A stretch of DNA of 64,000 nucleotides from contig NZ_CP006664.1 of the NCBI RefSeq assembly GCF_000264765.2, positions 1,488,001 to 1,552,000 on the forward strand. The letters are read 5' to 3'. Shown here piece by piece: positions 21,999-32,103 of this stretch. Each line of letters opens with the position of its first letter. The stretch's first letter is position 1. The notes under the pieces were generated by a model, which ran no database searches, was not told the origin of the DNA, and saw only the letters and a list, made by a program, of their open reading frames with translations. The position numbers and the translations under genes were made by a program. Source of the stretch: Edwardsiella anguillarum ET080813. GTDB taxonomy: Bacteria > Pseudomonadota > Gammaproteobacteria > Enterobacterales > Enterobacteriaceae.

Positions 21999-23506
21999 CA
22001 GGAGGACGACGGTGTCTCCGCCGCCGGACGCCGGGCCGCCAGCCACTCAACCACCCGCTGACGCTGCGCGTCATCGAGCCACATCCCCAGCTTGGTGCGG
22101 CGCCACAGAGCATCCTCCGCCGTCGCGACCCACTCGTGCGCCGCCAGATAGTCGAGCTCCGCCGCATACAGCCCATGACCGAAGTGTTCGCCTAAGTCGG
22201 CCAGCGACGCCGCGGCGCCGATTAACGCCTCACTGCGCGCGCCGTAGGTATGAGCGTAGCGGCGCGCCAGCGCCTGCGGCAGCCAGTCGTGGCGCTGACG
22301 CAGCGCGACGGCATAGCTGTCCCGATCGCAGCCCATCTCCCCGCCGGGCAGCACAGCCCCCCTGGTCCAGGCATCGCCGCAGTGCGGATAGTAGGGACGC
22401 AGCTTTTCCAGCGCATGCTCCGCCAGCTTACGGTAGGTGGTCAGCTTACCGCCGAAGACCGACAGCAGCGGCGCCACGCCGTCCCGATCGTGAATATCCA
22501 GCGTATAGTCACGGGTGATCGCCTGCGGCGAATCCGACTCATCGTCGCACAGCGGGCGCACCCCGGAGTAGGTCCAGACGATATCTTGCCGGTTCAGCTG
22601 GCGCACAAAGTGGCTATTGTAGACCTGAAGCAGATAGTCTATTTCGCCCTCGTCAATCTGCACCGCGCGCGGATCGCCGTGATACTCCACGTCGGTGGTG
22701 CCGATGATGGAGAACGCATCCAGCCACGGGATCACGAAGACAATGCGCTGATCCTCATTTTGCAAAATATACGCCTGCGGTTGGTCATGCACCCGCGGAA
22801 CCACGATATGGCTCCCCTTGATCAACCGAATGCCGTAGGGGGACTTGAGCTGCAGTCCGTCATCAAACAACTGCTTGACCCACGGGCCGGTGGCATTGAC
22901 CAGACCACGGGCGCGCCAGGTCAGCGTCTCCCCGCTGTCGATGTCGCGCGCCTCTACCACCCATATGCCCGCCTCCCGCCAGGCGCGGGTCACCTCGGTG
23001 CGCGTGCGTACCTCGCCGCCGCGCTCCACCACCGCCATGGCGTTCAGCACCACCAGGCGGGCATCGTCCACCCAGCAGTCGGAGTACTCAAAGCCGCGCG
23101 TCAGGCTAGGCTTCAGCACGGAGCCAACGCCAAAGCGCAGAGCGCAGCTGCCCGGCAGACTGGTGCGTTTACCGAGATGATCATACAGAAACAGGCCGGC
23201 GCGGATCATCCAGGCCGGGCGTAAATGCGGCTGATGCGGCAGGCGAAAGCGCAGCGGAAAGGCGATGTGCGGCGCCATCTTCAGCAGCACCTCACGCTCC
23301 GCCAAGGCCTCGCTCACCAATCGAAACTCATAGTGCTCAAGATAGCGCAGGCCGCCATGGATCAGCTTCGAGCTGGCCGACGAGGTGGCGCAGGCCAGGT
23401 CGCGCGCCTCCAGCATCAGGACCGATAGCCCACGACCGGCGGCGTCGGCCGCAATCCCCGCACCGTTAATACCACCACCGATGACGATTACGTCTTTGAT
23501 GTCCAC
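21998..23506 (-). CDS. glpD: aerobic glycerol-3-phosphate dehydrogenase GlpD
   Basis: A 502-residue membrane-associated FAD enzyme that oxidises sn-glycerol-3-phosphate to dihydroxyacetone phosphate and passes electrons to quinone (E. coli GlpD, 501 aa). The FAD Rossmann motif VIGGGINGAGIAADA is at the N-terminus, followed by ATSSASSKLIHGGLRYLE. I use the GTG at 23506 because GGGAGGAG lies directly upstream and the N-terminus then matches the family; the longer reading from 23596 runs through the operator and is not credible. In this genome glpD is in the same orientation as, and downstream of, glpE-glpG-glpR, whereas in E. coli it is divergent from them. Confidence 0.96.
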   Translation of the reverse strand: MDIKDVIVIGGGINGAGIAADAAGRGLSVLMLEARDLACATSSASSKLIHGGLRYLEHYEFRLVSEALAEREVLLKMAPHIAFPLRFRLPHQPHLRPAWMIRAGLFLYDHLGKRTSLPGSCALRFGVGSVLKPSLTRGFEYSDCWVDDARLVVLNAMAVVERGGEVRTRTEVTRAWREAGIWVVEARDIDSGETLTWRARGLVNATGPWVKQLFDDGLQLKSPYGIRLIKGSHIVVPRVHDQPQAYILQNEDQRIVFVIPWLDAFSIIGTTDVEYHGDPRAVQIDEGEIDYLLQVYNSHFVRQLNRQDIVWTYSGVRPLCDDESDSPQAITRDYTLDIHDRDGVAPLLSVFGGKLTTYRKLAEHALEKLRPYYPHCGDAWTRGAVLPGGEMGCDRDSYAVALRQRHDWLPQALARRYAHTYGARSEALIGAAASLADLGEHFGHGLYAAELDYLAAHEWVATAEDALWRRTKLGMWLDDAQRQRVVEWLAARRPAAETPSSS

Positions 23507-23535
23507 GACTCCTCCCGCTCTCTGCCATACGCCAT

Positions 23536-23555
23536 AATGTTCGTTTTCGAGCACT
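23536..23555. promoter_or_regulatory. GlpR operator upstream of glpD
   Basis: The 20 bases AATGTTCG-TTTT-CGAGCACT form a near-perfect dyad matching the GlpR consensus (WATGTTCGWTAWCGAACATW). It lies 30 bases before the glpD GTG, overlapping a TATTAT -10-like sequence on the minus strand, so bound GlpR should block glpD transcription until glycerol-3-phosphate releases it. Confidence 0.85.
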
Positions 23556-23709
23556 ATAATATGCGATAAGCAACAAACACACCATCCGTTAACCAAATAA
23601 AAACACAGCTACGCGATACAGATAACACAAAGTTGATATTATCATTACACTGGGTAGGGGTAATGGCATGTCGGCGGAGGAGACAAGAGGGGGCGGTGCG
23701 GTGGCCGGC

Positions 23710-23738
23710 CAATGGGGACGCTATCGGCGTCCCCATTG
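23710..23738. repeat. 12-bp perfect inverted repeat after glpR
   Basis: Arms of CAATGGGGACGC and its complement enclose a 5-base loop, 57 bases past the glpR stop and before the glpD promoter. No T run follows on either strand. It may end or stabilise the glpEGR message. Confidence 0.55.
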
Positions 23739-23794
23739 CGGACGGAGGTGTGATGGGATCGACCTCGAGGCCATGCGGCGTGACGGGATATCTC

Positions 23795-24553
23795 CTAGCA
23801 GATCTCCAGCTGAACGCTGTGCTGTTCGATCACTTTTTGCAGTCCCTGCGGCGGCTGCTGATCGGTAAACAGATAGTCCACCAGCTCCATGGTCCCCAGA
23901 TTCACCATCGCGTTGCGGCCAAATTTTGAGTGATCCGTTACCAGCATCACGCAGCGGGAGTTCTCAATGATCGCCCGCTTGGTACGCACCTCGTGATAAT
24001 CAAACTCCAGCAGAGAGCCATCCATGTCGATGCCGCTGATGCCCAGGATCCCGTAGTCCAGGCGAAACTGGGAGATAAAGTCGAGCGTCGCCTCACCGAC
24101 GATGCCGCCGTCGCGGGTGCGAACTTCACCGCCGGCCAAGATCAGGCGAAAATCCTCTTTCACCATCAGCAGGCTGGCCACGTTGAGATTGTTGGTCACC
24201 ACCCGCAGGTTATGATGGTTAAGCAGGGCATAAGCAACGGCCTCCGGCGTAGTGCCGATGTCGATGAACAGGGTGGCGCCGTCGGGGATCATGCTGGCGA
24301 CCCGCCGGGCAATACGCGCCTTCTCTTCCGACCACATTCCCTTGCGATCGTGATAAGCCGCATTGACCGAGCTCGACGGCATCGCGGCGCCGCCGTGATG
24401 GCGGTGGATCTTACTCTGTTCAGCCAGGTCATTCAGATCGCGGCGGATGGTCTGCGGACTCACGTCGAAGTGTTCGACCAGCTCCTCGGTGCTGACATAG
24501 CCCCGCTGACGGACCAGATCGATAATCGCTTCATGGCGCTGTGTTTGTTTCAC
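23795..24553 (-). CDS. glpR: glycerol-3-phosphate regulon repressor GlpR
   Basis: A 252-residue DeoR-family repressor, the same length as the functional E. coli GlpR. It has an N-terminal winged helix-turn-helix (RHEAIIDLVRQRGYVSTEELVEHF, here seen as two segments ending in VSPQTIRRDLNDL), the DeoR sensor domain with DIGTTPEAVA, and an effector region with GGEVRTRDGGIVGE. The reading frame is intact, unlike in the E. coli K-12 reference strain where glpR is frameshifted. It is the last gene of glpE-glpG-glpR and represses glpD through the operator at 23536. Confidence 0.96.
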   Translation of the reverse strand: MKQTQRHEAIIDLVRQRGYVSTEELVEHFDVSPQTIRRDLNDLAEQSKIHRHHGGAAMPSSSVNAAYHDRKGMWSEEKARIARRVASMIPDGATLFIDIGTTPEAVAYALLNHHNLRVVTNNLNVASLLMVKEDFRLILAGGEVRTRDGGIVGEATLDFISQFRLDYGILGISGIDMDGSLLEFDYHEVRTKRAIIENSRCVMLVTDHSKFGRNAMVNLGTMELVDYLFTDQQPPQGLQKVIEQHSVQLEIC

Positions 24554-24616
24554 GAAAATTCCCCTGCGTTTACCGGCTCCCCCGGCAGCATTAAAACGGA
24601 ACAGCGGGCAATAGCC

Positions 24617-25447
24617 TCACTGTCGGCGGAAATGGCGCATATCCCAAAACGCCATCAGCAGACCGATCACCAGGCCACCGGCGTGAGCGGCATTGGCGAT
24701 CGCCAGGCCAAACCAGTTGAAATAGCCGGCCACCAGCCACAGCAGCGAAAACAGCATCAGGCCGCGCGGCATGGCGACGCCAAACTGCGGCGCTCGTTCG
24801 CCGCACCACCAGACATAGCCCATCAGGGCATACACGACGCCGGACAGGCCGCCGAAGAAAATCCCACTGAACAGCGACTGTGCCCAGGCGCTCATCAGCG
24901 CGGAAACCAGCGCTATCTGCGCCAGCTTGGCGGCACCCAGACGCTTCTCAACCTGGCCGCCCAGATACCACCACCACATCAGATTGAAGATGATGTGCAG
25001 CGGTGAAAAGTGCAGCAGCGCCGGCGTGAAGTAGCGCCACAGCTGATAGCGCTGCGCCGCATCCGCGGGCCAAGCCAGATAGGCCATCACCGCACCGTCG
25101 CCCAGCGCCAGCTGCAGCAGATACACCAAGATGCACAGCAGCGTCACCCCGATCGTCAGCGGGCCGCTCTGGCGGGCAAAGCTGCGCAGGTAGCCAAAAC
25201 GGGCATAGCGCAGCCCGCTGTGAGTCGAGCCACTTTGCCAGCTGGCGGCCTGATAGCGCGGGTGCTGCGGCGCCTGCAAAAAACGCTGCAGTTCCTGCTC
25301 GACCTGCGCCAAACGGCTATCATCGGCCAGCCACAGTGCCACGCCCTGCTGCCCGCTCTCCGCCTCCAGACGCACGCCCTGTGTCGCCATATAGTCAATA
25401 AACGCCTGCGCCAAACGCGGGTTAGCCAATGTGATCACACGAACCAT
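24617..25447 (-). CDS. glpG: rhomboid intramembrane serine protease GlpG
   Basis: A 276-residue rhomboid protease, the same length as E. coli GlpG. It has a cytoplasmic N-terminal domain ([18 protein letters not shown]) and six transmembrane helices carrying the catalytic Ser in [13 protein letters not shown] (about residue 202) and the catalytic His in NAAHAGGL. The HxxxN element of helix 2 ([17 protein letters not shown]) is also present. ATG 25447 matches the family start and has AGGT upstream; the longer reading overlaps glpE and is rejected. It lies 40 bases downstream of glpE. Confidence 0.95.
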   Translation of the reverse strand: MVRVITLANPRLAQAFIDYMATQGVRLEAESGQQGVALWLADDSRLAQVEQELQRFLQAPQHPRYQAASWQSGSTHSGLRYARFGYLRSFARQSGPLTIGVTLLCILVYLLQLALGDGAVMAYLAWPADAAQRYQLWRYFTPALLHFSPLHIIFNLMWWWYLGGQVEKRLGAAKLAQIALVSALMSAWAQSLFSGIFFGGLSGVVYALMGYVWWCGERAPQFGVAMPRGLMLFSLLWLVAGYFNWFGLAIANAAHAGGLVIGLLMAFWDMRHFRRQ

Positions 25448-25487
25448 GAATACCTGCTTATATCGATAACCACTGACGGTACGCGCC

Positions 25488-25817
25488 TCAGTCGCCGCCG
25501 CGAGCCACCTCGTCAGGGTAAGCCCGCTGCCAGGCGTCAAAGCCGCCGTCAATACTGTAAACCTCATCAAATCCCTGGTGCAGCAGATACTGCGCCGCGC
25601 CGCGGCTGCTATTGCCGTGGTAGCACATCACCATCACCGGCTGACCGCCGTCATACTGCCGCATCAGCGCGGGCAGCGTCGCATCCGTCAGATGAAACGC
25701 CCCGGGCACGTGTCCGGCGGCATAGCTCTGCGCATCCCGGATATCCAGCAACAGCGCCTGCCTCTGCGCCAGCATGTGCTGCGCCTGCGCGACGGCGATC
25801 GTCTCAAACTGCTCCAT
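25488..25817 (-). CDS. glpE: thiosulfate sulfurtransferase GlpE (rhodanese)
   Basis: A 109-residue single-domain rhodanese (E. coli GlpE, 108 aa) that transfers sulfane sulfur from thiosulfate to cyanide or thioredoxin. The active-site cysteine is in the [12 protein letters not shown] loop near residue 65, and the conserved [21 protein letters not shown] is present. First gene of the leftward glpE-glpG-glpR transcript; its role in glycerol-phosphate metabolism is unclear even in E. coli. Confidence 0.95.
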   Translation of the reverse strand: MEQFETIAVAQAQHMLAQRQALLLDIRDAQSYAAGHVPGAFHLTDATLPALMRQYDGGQPVMVMCYHGNSSRGAAQYLLHQGFDEVYSIDGGFDAWQRAYPDEVARGGD

Positions 25818-25913
25818 ACTCTACCTCTGCCTCTCCCCAAAAAGAGACGCATTGTAACTGTTTTGTTAAATGCAGAATACGACAACGGTGCACGAACGCC
25901 CGCTACAGAGGTG

Positions 25914-25942
25914 TCTGGGCAGGCTCGCTGAAGCCTCCCAGA
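25914..25942. repeat. hairpin in glpE-yhhA divergent region
   Basis: An 11-bp stem with one bulged C (TCTGGG-c-AGGCT pairing with AGCCT-CCCAGA) and a 6-base loop lies in the 295-base spacer between the divergent glpE and yhhA genes. Its role is unknown; it could be part of a leader or an operator. Confidence 0.4.
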
Positions 25943-26112
25943 GATTGCGGCTTTTACATTAAAAAGCAAGCACAAAAAGCGCGATCGGCCGGACGACGGG
26001 CAAAATCCCCCACCGCCATCCCACTTTGCGCCACGCGCCCCGCCGCGCCGTTGATTATACTGACGCAGAGGCGCGGCCATACCGGCGGTGCCGCCGTGAC
26101 GGAGACGTTTCC

Positions 26113-26406
26113 ATGAGATACATCGTCCTCACCCTGAGCCTGCTGGGCGGGCCTCTCTTGTCCGCCCATGCCGATAGCGCCCTGATGCAGCAGCAGCAGC
26201 AGATGATCCAGCAACAGCAGCAGCAGTTTCAGCAGCAGCGCAACGACGCCGCTCAGCAGAGCCTGCGCAACACCCAAACGCAGATCCAGCGCGACGCGCA
26301 GGCACAGCAGATTCAGCAGCTGAATCAGCGTATGCAGCGCAACGATCCGCTGTGGCAAAGCTCGCAGGGCGTAACGCCGGCGCCGACCCCACCGCGCGCG
26401 CCGTAG
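26113..26406 (+). CDS. yhhA: YhhA-like DUF2756 protein, glutamine-rich, exported
   Basis: A 97-residue small protein with a Sec signal peptide (MRYIVLTLSLLGGPLLSAHA, cleavage expected after AHA near residue 20) and a mature part dominated by glutamine runs encoded by CAG repeats, followed by a Pro-rich tail. It matches the DUF2756/YhhA family in composition and position next to ugpQ, but is shorter than E. coli YhhA (about 146 aa). ATG 26113 has GGAGA twelve bases upstream. Function unknown, probably periplasmic. Its CAG-rich tract may vary in length between strains. Confidence 0.8.
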   Translation: MRYIVLTLSLLGGPLLSAHADSALMQQQQQMIQQQQQQFQQQRNDAAQQSLRNTQTQIQRDAQAQQIQQLNQRMQRNDPLWQSSQGVTPAPTPPRAP

Positions 26407-26428
26407 CCGGCGCGTGGCGCCGTCCGCC

Positions 26429-27175
26429 TCAGCGTTTGACGAAGTCAGGACCGATAAGATCGATGCGATCGGTACAGATGCTATCGACGCCCCAGTCGAG
26501 TAGTTCGCGGGCCCGCTGCGGCTGATTCACCGTGTATACCAGGATATGCAGCCCGGCGCGGCGGATCGCCGCTACGCGTTCGGCGTTCAGGGCATGGTGA
26601 TCGATATGTAGCGCGACGCAGCCCAGCGCCCGTGTCAGCGCCCGCCACTCATCGTCCCACGCCTCCAGTAGCAGCCCGCGCGGCAGCTGCGGCGCGACGC
26701 GCTGAGCCTCGGCCAGCGCCGATTGCGAGAAGGAAGACAGCAGCGGCGGCACCGCGGCGTCCTGCCACAGGGCAGCGGCGGCCAGCGCCACCGCCCGCCC
26801 GGTGTCGACATCGCAGCCGTGGGTAGGCTTGATCTCGATATTGGCCATCATGCCATGCTGCCGGCAGCGCGCGGCGACCTGGCTCAACAGCGGCAGAGGC
26901 TCGCCGGCAAAGCGACGGCTGAATCCCCCCCCGGCATCCAGGCCCACCAGCCGCTCCCAGGGCTGCTCCCCCGCCACGCCCCAGCCGTTGGTGGTTCGCT
27001 CCAGCGTATCGTCATGCAGTAAAAAGATCTGCCCGTCAGCGCTCAGCTTCGCGTCGAACTCAATCATGGTATGGCCATGGCTGGCCCCCACATCGATTGC
27101 CGCCAGGGTATTCTCCGGCGCCAGTTTGCCGCCGCCGCGGTGGGCGACGATGGCCGGATAAGGCCAGTGACTCAT
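26429..27175 (-). CDS. ugpQ: glycerophosphodiester phosphodiesterase UgpQ
   Basis: A 248-residue cytoplasmic GDPD-family enzyme (E. coli UgpQ, 247 aa) that hydrolyses imported glycerophosphodiesters to glycerol-3-phosphate and an alcohol. Catalytic and metal-binding residues appear in [14 protein letters not shown] (His, Arg, Glu), IEFDAKLS and [12 protein letters not shown], and IEIKPT. It overlaps the end of ugpC by four bases (ATGA) and is the last gene of ugpBAECQ. Its product feeds GlpD (21998). Confidence 0.96.
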   Translation of the reverse strand: MSHWPYPAIVAHRGGGKLAPENTLAAIDVGASHGHTMIEFDAKLSADGQIFLLHDDTLERTTNGWGVAGEQPWERLVGLDAGGGFSRRFAGEPLPLLSQVAARCRQHGMMANIEIKPTHGCDVDTGRAVALAAAALWQDAAVPPLLSSFSQSALAEAQRVAPQLPRGLLLEAWDDEWRALTRALGCVALHIDHHALNAERVAAIRRAGLHILVYTVNQPQRARELLDWGVDSICTDRIDLIGPDFVKR

Positions 27176-28275
27176 GATGATGGTTCCTCTGCGGACAGCG
27201 CGATACGCCGCCCATCGCTAGGTTCAAAGAAATGCAGGTTATCCTGCGGTAGCACCAGCTGCAATACGCTGCCGATAGCCGGCACCGCCTGATAGGGTAA
27301 ACGCACGGTGACGCCCTGGTCGCCCCAGCGCCCGTGCGCCAGGTTGTCCGCACCCAGCAGCTCCAGCGTGTCGATGGTCAGCGTATTCCCCGTCTCGCCC
27401 TCCGTCGCGTCGGCGCGCCGCAGGTGTTCAGGCCGGATCCCGAGCGTCAGCGATCGGCCGGCCAGTCCCGGCAGCGGCCGCTGCAGCCGGATGCGCTGAT
27501 CCTGCGCCAGGCAAAAGGTCTGTCCGTCGTCCGCCAGCGCGCCGTCAAACAGGTTCATCGCCGGCGCCCCCATGAATCCGGCGACAAAGCGGCTGGCCGG
27601 GCGGTGATAGATCTCGGTCGGGGTACCAATCTGCTCGGCAACCCCTTTATTGAGCACGATAACCCGCTGGGCCAGCGTCATCGCCTCCACCTGATCGTGG
27701 GTGACATAAAGACTGGTGGTCTTCAACCGCCGGTGCAGCTGCTGCAGCTCCAATCGCATCTGCACCCGCAGCTTGGCGTCCAGGTTGGAGAGCGGCTCAT
27801 CAAACAGGAAAACCGCCGGCTCACGGACGATCGCCCGCCCCATCGCGACGCGCTGGCGCTGACCACCGGAGAGCTCGCCGGGGCGCCGATCCAGCAGCGT
27901 GCCCAGCTCAAGGATCTGTGCGACCTCCTCGACCCGCCGCCGGATCTGCTGCTTACCCAACCCGCGGATCTTCAGACCGTAGCCCATGTTGTCCGCCACC
28001 GTCATATGGGGATACAGCGCGTAGTTCTGGAACACCATCGCCACGCCGCGATCTTTGGGCTCCCGCTGGGTCACCCGCTCATCGCCGATATAGATATCGC
28101 CGCCGCTGACCTGCTCCAGACCGGCCACCATGCGCAGCAGGGTGGACTTACCGCAGCCGGAGGGGCCGACCATCACGATAAACTCACCGTCCTCTACCTC
28201 CAGATCGATCCCTTTGATGATCGCCTGCCGTCCATCATAGCTTTTACTGACATTCTGTAATGTTAAACGCGCCAT
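27172..28275 (-). CDS. ugpC: sn-glycerol-3-phosphate ABC transporter ATPase UgpC
   Basis: A 367-residue MalK-type ABC ATPase (E. coli UgpC, 356 aa). Walker [10 protein letters not shown], the ABC signature [14 protein letters not shown], Walker [13 protein letters not shown] and the switch His in [11 protein letters not shown] are all present, followed by a C-terminal TOBE-type regulatory domain with LGIRPEHL. I use ATG 28275 because it gives the family start [15 protein letters not shown]; a TTG at 28299 would add eight residues. It energises the UgpA-UgpE membrane channel. Confidence 0.95.
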   Translation of the reverse strand: MARLTLQNVSKSYDGRQAIIKGIDLEVEDGEFIVMVGPSGCGKSTLLRMVAGLEQVSGGDIYIGDERVTQREPKDRGVAMVFQNYALYPHMTVADNMGYGLKIRGLGKQQIRRRVEEVAQILELGTLLDRRPGELSGGQRQRVAMGRAIVREPAVFLFDEPLSNLDAKLRVQMRLELQQLHRRLKTTSLYVTHDQVEAMTLAQRVIVLNKGVAEQIGTPTEIYHRPASRFVAGFMGAPAMNLFDGALADDGQTFCLAQDQRIRLQRPLPGLAGRSLTLGIRPEHLRRADATEGETGNTLTIDTLELLGADNLAHGRWGDQGVTVRLPYQAVPAIGSVLQLVLPQDNLHFFEPSDGRRIALSAEEPSS

Positions 28276-28299
28276 TGAGTCATCCGTTCTCTCATCCAA

Positions 28300-29142
28300 T
28301 CATTTATCGCTATCGACCAGGCCGCGCACAAACCAGCGCTGCATGGTAAACACCACCAGCAGCGGAGGGAGCAGCGTCAGCAGCAGCGCCGCCATTACGC
28401 GCTGCCACTCGGTCGCCCCCTCACCGCTGGCGATGGCGCTTTTAATGCCCACCATCGCCGTCCCCATGCCCGAATCGCTGGCGATCAGCAGCGGCCATAA
28501 GTATTGATTCCATCCATAGATAAAGGTGATCACAAACAGCGCCGCCAGGTTGGTCCGCGACAGGGGGAACAGCACATCGCGGAAAAAACGCATTGGCCCA
28601 GCACCGTCGATGCGCGCCGCCTCAACCAGCTGCGGCGGCAGCGTCATAAAAAACTGACGGAACAAAAACGTGGCGGTCGCCGACGCCATCAGAGGCAGCG
28701 TCAGTCCGGTATAGCTGTCCATCAGCTGCAGCCCGGCCATCACCTCCACCGTCGGGAAAATACGCACCTCAACCGGCAGCATCAAGGTAATAAATATCAG
28801 CCAAAAAAACAGGTTACGCAGCGGAAAACGAAAATAAACGATGGCGAAAGCCGAGAGCATCGATACGCTGATCTTACCCACGGTGATCACCAGCGCCATT
28901 ACTAGGCTATTCAGCAGCTGGCGGCCAAAGGGGGCGCCGTTGCCGATCCCCTGCTGCCAGACGTGACGAATGTTATTCCACAGCTCGCCGCCGGGCAGCA
29001 GCGGCATCGGCGACTGAAAGACCTGGGCCCGATCCAGGGTCGCCGTCACCAGCGCCACATACAGCGGAAACAGGATCGTCAGCGCCCCGGCGATGAGCAT
29101 CAGGTGGCTGAACCACGTCAGCCCTCTACGGTTTTCTATCAT
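28300..29142 (-). CDS. ugpE: sn-glycerol-3-phosphate ABC permease UgpE
   Basis: A 280-residue inner-membrane permease (E. coli UgpE, 281 aa) with about six transmembrane helices and the EAA loop [21 protein letters not shown], here interrupted by none of the usual substitutions, which docks onto UgpC. It forms a heterodimeric channel with UgpA. The start codon overlaps the ugpA stop by one base, showing tight coupling. Confidence 0.95.
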   Translation of the reverse strand: MIENRRGLTWFSHLMLIAGALTILFPLYVALVTATLDRAQVFQSPMPLLPGGELWNNIRHVWQQGIGNGAPFGRQLLNSLVMALVITVGKISVSMLSAFAIVYFRFPLRNLFFWLIFITLMLPVEVRIFPTVEVMAGLQLMDSYTGLTLPLMASATATFLFRQFFMTLPPQLVEAARIDGAGPMRFFRDVLFPLSRTNLAALFVITFIYGWNQYLWPLLIASDSGMGTAMVGIKSAIASGEGATEWQRVMAALLLTLLPPLLVVFTMQRWFVRGLVDSDK

Positions 29143-30026
29143 CAGTAGCGTACCTTACGCTCAACATAGCGAAACTGGATCAGGGTCAGCGCGATCACCA
29201 TCGTCATCAGCACCACCGACTGCGCCGCGGAGCTGGACAAATCCAGCCCGGCGAACCCTTCACGGTAGATCTTATAAATCAGGGTGGTGGTGGATTGCCC
29301 CGGCCCACCGCCGGTGGCGGCATCAATAACGGGAAAGGTATCGAAAAAGGCGTAGACCAGATTGACGACCAGCAGGAAAAAGCTCACCGGGGCGATCAGC
29401 GGCAGGACGATATGCCAGAAGCGCCGCAGTGGACCGGCGCCGTCGATGGCCGCCGCCTCGATCAGCGAGCGCGGAACCGACTGTAACGCAGCCAGAAAAA
29501 ACAGGAAGTTATAACTCACCTGCTTCCATACTGAGGCCAACACCACCAGAAACATCGCCTGCCCGCTGTGGCGCGCATGGTTCCAGTCATAGCCGACGCT
29601 GGCCAACGCATGGCTGATCAGCCCCATGCCGGGGCTGAACAAAAACATCCACAGCACTGCCGCAATGGTCGGGGCGACGGCGTAGGGCAGGATAAACAGG
29701 GTCTGGTAAATGCGACGTCCGCGCAGCACCTGGTTCACCAGCGCGGCAAAAAACAGCGAAATAGCCAGGCCGCTGACAGTCACCAGCGCACTGAACCACA
29801 GGGTGGTACGCAGCGATGCCAGGTAGTAGGGGTCATCCAGCAGCTGTACAAAGTTCGCCAGCCCGACAAAGCGGCTGGACAGACCAAAGGGATCCACCTG
29901 CTGCAGGGAGTACCACAGCGCCTCGCCGGCGGGCCACAGAAAAAAGATCGCGGTGATCGCCAGCTGGGGCGCCATTAACGCATAGGGCAGCCAGCTACGG
30001 CCATAAACGGGGATCGGGGAGTTCAT
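29142..30026 (-). CDS. ugpA: sn-glycerol-3-phosphate ABC permease UgpA
   Basis: A 294-residue inner-membrane permease (E. coli UgpA, 295 aa). It has the N-terminal [11 protein letters not shown] helix, six transmembrane segments and the EAA loop [21 protein letters not shown]. The conserved [12 protein letters not shown] and IYKIYREGF segments match E. coli closely. It sits 66 bases downstream of ugpB and is coupled to ugpE. Confidence 0.95.
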   Translation of the reverse strand: MNSPIPVYGRSWLPYALMAPQLAITAIFFLWPAGEALWYSLQQVDPFGLSSRFVGLANFVQLLDDPYYLASLRTTLWFSALVTVSGLAISLFFAALVNQVLRGRRIYQTLFILPYAVAPTIAAVLWMFLFSPGMGLISHALASVGYDWNHARHSGQAMFLVVLASVWKQVSYNFLFFLAALQSVPRSLIEAAAIDGAGPLRRFWHIVLPLIAPVSFFLLVVNLVYAFFDTFPVIDAATGGGPGQSTTTLIYKIYREGFAGLDLSSSAAQSVVLMTMVIALTLIQFRYVERKVRY

Positions 30027-30092
30027 CTTACCTCAGCCTATCTCATGCCATGACGCCGCGCCCGGCGCCGTCATGGCCAACGCACCATGAAA

Positions 30093-31412
30093 CTAACGGG
30101 TACTCTGCTCAAAGCGCGCCAGCAGCCGATCGCCGCGCATCACGGCGTTATCCAGCGCCTGCTGGGCGCTCTGTCTACCGGTCCAGACCCCCTCTAGCTC
30201 TTCGTCTACCACGGTGCGGATCTGCGGCATGTTGCCCAGGCGTACGCCTTTGGTAAACGGCAGCGGCGCTTTGTTCAGCATCTGGCGCGTCGCCGTATCG
30301 GCGCCGGGATTACGGTCGTAGAATCCCTGCTGCCGCGTCAGCGCATAGGCGGCGGTCGTCACCGGCAGATAGCCGGTCTTTTGATGCCACTCCGCCGCGT
30401 TTTCCGGGCGGGTGAGAAAGTGAAGAAACTCGGCGACGCCGCGGTAAATCTGCGGGCTCTTACCGTTCATGACCCACAGGCTGGCGCCACCGATAATGGC
30501 ATTCTGCGGCGCGCTGCCGATGCGTTCGTCGTAGGGCATAAAGGCGACGCCATAGTCAAACTTGGCGTACTCGCGAATATTGGCCAACGAACCGGAGGAG
30601 GCGGTGACCATCGCGCAGTCACCGTTATAGAATTTGGCAGTCGGCTCATCCTTGCGCCCGAAGTAGCTAAAATCGCCCTGCTTCAGCATGTCTGCTAGGC
30701 GCTGAATATGGGCCACCTGCTGCGGCTGGTTAAAGGTCAGGCGCGCGGACGGACCGCCGAAGCCGTTATTCTCCGAGGCAAAGGGCAGGCCGTTCCAGGC
30801 GCTGAAGTTTTCCAACTGTACCCAGCCCTGCCAACCGGTGGCATAGCCGCAGCGCATCCCGCTCTGGCGCAGCATGGCGGCGTACTGCGCCAGCTGTTGC
30901 CAGGTCTGCGGCGGCTTCTGCGGATCCAGTCCCGCCTTTCTGAAGGCATCTTTATTATAGTAGAGCACCGGCGTCGAGCTGTTGAACGGCTGGGACAGCA
31001 GATGCCCATTGCCGCCATCGGCGTAGTACCCGGCGACCGTCGGCACGAACTGCTCCTCATCAAAGGCGATCCCGGCCTCCTGAAAGACCTGGTAAACCGG
31101 CTTCACCGCCTGGCGCGCCTGCATCATCGTCGCCGTTCCGACCTCATACACCTGCAGGATCGCCGGCGCCTTACCGCTGCGAAAGGCCGCGATGCCAGCC
31201 GCCATGCTCTGCTCGTAGTCGCCCTTGTAGAGCGGTACCACCCTGTAGTCGCTCTGTGACTGGTTAAAGCGCGCCGCCAGGCTATCCACCTCTTTGCCCA
31301 GCTCGGCATCCATTGAGTGCCAGAACGGGATCTCGGTGACCGCCCATCCCGGACCGCTCAGCGTCAGGGTCATCGCCAGCGATGCCAGCGTCAGTGTTAC
31401 CTTGTTAACCAT
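30093..31412 (-). CDS. ugpB: sn-glycerol-3-phosphate periplasmic binding protein UgpB
   Basis: A 439-residue secreted solute-binding protein (E. coli UgpB, 438 aa) for glycerol-3-phosphate and glycerophosphodiesters. A signal peptide ([20 protein letters not shown], cleaved after GWA) precedes mature [21 protein letters not shown], with [15 protein letters not shown] and [15 protein letters not shown] as in E. coli. ATG 31412 has GGAGAG upstream and gives a compact signal peptide; ATG 31439 would add nine residues before it. First gene of ugpBAECQ, with PhoB half-sites about 100 bases upstream. Confidence 0.95.
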   Translation of the reverse strand: MVNKVTLTLASLAMTLTLSGPGWAVTEIPFWHSMDAELGKEVDSLAARFNQSQSDYRVVPLYKGDYEQSMAAGIAAFRSGKAPAILQVYEVGTATMMQARQAVKPVYQVFQEAGIAFDEEQFVPTVAGYYADGGNGHLLSQPFNSSTPVLYYNKDAFRKAGLDPQKPPQTWQQLAQYAAMLRQSGMRCGYATGWQGWVQLENFSAWNGLPFASENNGFGGPSARLTFNQPQQVAHIQRLADMLKQGDFSYFGRKDEPTAKFYNGDCAMVTASSGSLANIREYAKFDYGVAFMPYDERIGSAPQNAIIGGASLWVMNGKSPQIYRGVAEFLHFLTRPENAAEWHQKTGYLPVTTAAYALTRQQGFYDRNPGADTATRQMLNKAPLPFTKGVRLGNMPQIRTVVDEELEGVWTGRQSAQQALDNAVMRGDRLLARFEQSTR

Positions 31413-31503
31413 TCCATCTCTCCGTGGTGAAACGCTCATCGGCGCGCAACTAATTGAGTGAAAAACAACATATTGCTTGCGCTGCGTACCATGCCACGTG
31501 CGT

Positions 31504-31543
31504 ATGACAGAAAAATAACCGCAGGATGAAATAAAAATGACGT
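31504..31543 (-). promoter_or_regulatory. tandem PhoB boxes upstream of ugpB
   Basis: Reading the minus strand, four 7-base direct repeats are spaced exactly 11 bases apart: ACGTCAT, ATTTCAT, CGGTTAT and CTGTCAT. Three of the 4-base gaps are T-rich or CCTG. The last half is a perfect match to the PhoB half-site CTGTCAT and the others match 5 of 7. This is the arrangement of two adjacent pho boxes and fits the known phosphate-starvation control of ugp in E. coli. Confidence 0.75.
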
Positions 31544-31710
31544 GACCGTGACACCCGGCGCAGCGCCGAGAGGCGCTATCAGGGCGAGAGACCGCGCACA
31601 GGGGGATAGGGAACCGGCGGCATCACGCGCGCCCTCCTGCGCCCGCGTCGGGAATGCCGTACAATGAACGGCACGCCGCCTGCGTACCCCCATCACCTAA
31701 TGGAAGGCCC

Positions 31711-32103
31711 ATGAAACTCACCATTGAACGTCTGCATACCCTCAACGCCGCCGATCTGGGCGATCTGCAAAAAATCTGGCCGCAGCAAACGCCGCAGGCG
31801 TGGCAGCGCGGGCTGGACAACGGCGGCGCGCTGTTTGTCGCCCGCTTTAACGATCGTCTGCTGGCGGCCGTGAAGGTGACGCAGGATAACGGCATCGCGA
31901 CCCTGCGCGACCTGATGGTTCGCGAGGTCACCCGGCGGCGCGGCGTCGGCCTGTACCTGGTGGAGGATACGCTGCGCCAGCTGCCAGACATTCACGCCTG
32001 GCAACTGCCGCTTGGCGATATTCCGCCAGCACAGCTCGCCATCATGGACGGCTTTATGCGCGCCTGCGGCTTCAGCCGCCGGCCGGAGGGCTGGCGCCGT
32101 TAA
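31711..32103 (+). CDS. panM: PanM/PanZ, PanD maturation factor (GNAT family)
   Basis: A 130-residue GNAT-fold protein like E. coli PanZ/PanM (127 aa), which binds acetyl-CoA and triggers the self-cleavage of aspartate decarboxylase PanD for beta-alanine and pantothenate synthesis. Conserved parts are the N-terminal MKLTIERL, DLQKIWP, VARFNDRLLAAVKVT and the acetyl-CoA loop REVTRRRGVGLYLVED. ATG 31711 has TGGAAGG upstream. Its 3' end overlaps the convergent glycerate kinase gene by four bases. In E. coli it lies among the liv genes, which are absent here. Confidence 0.92.
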   Translation: MKLTIERLHTLNAADLGDLQKIWPQQTPQAWQRGLDNGGALFVARFNDRLLAAVKVTQDNGIATLRDLMVREVTRRRGVGLYLVEDTLRQLPDIHAWQLPLGDIPPAQLAIMDGFMRACGFSRRPEGWRR

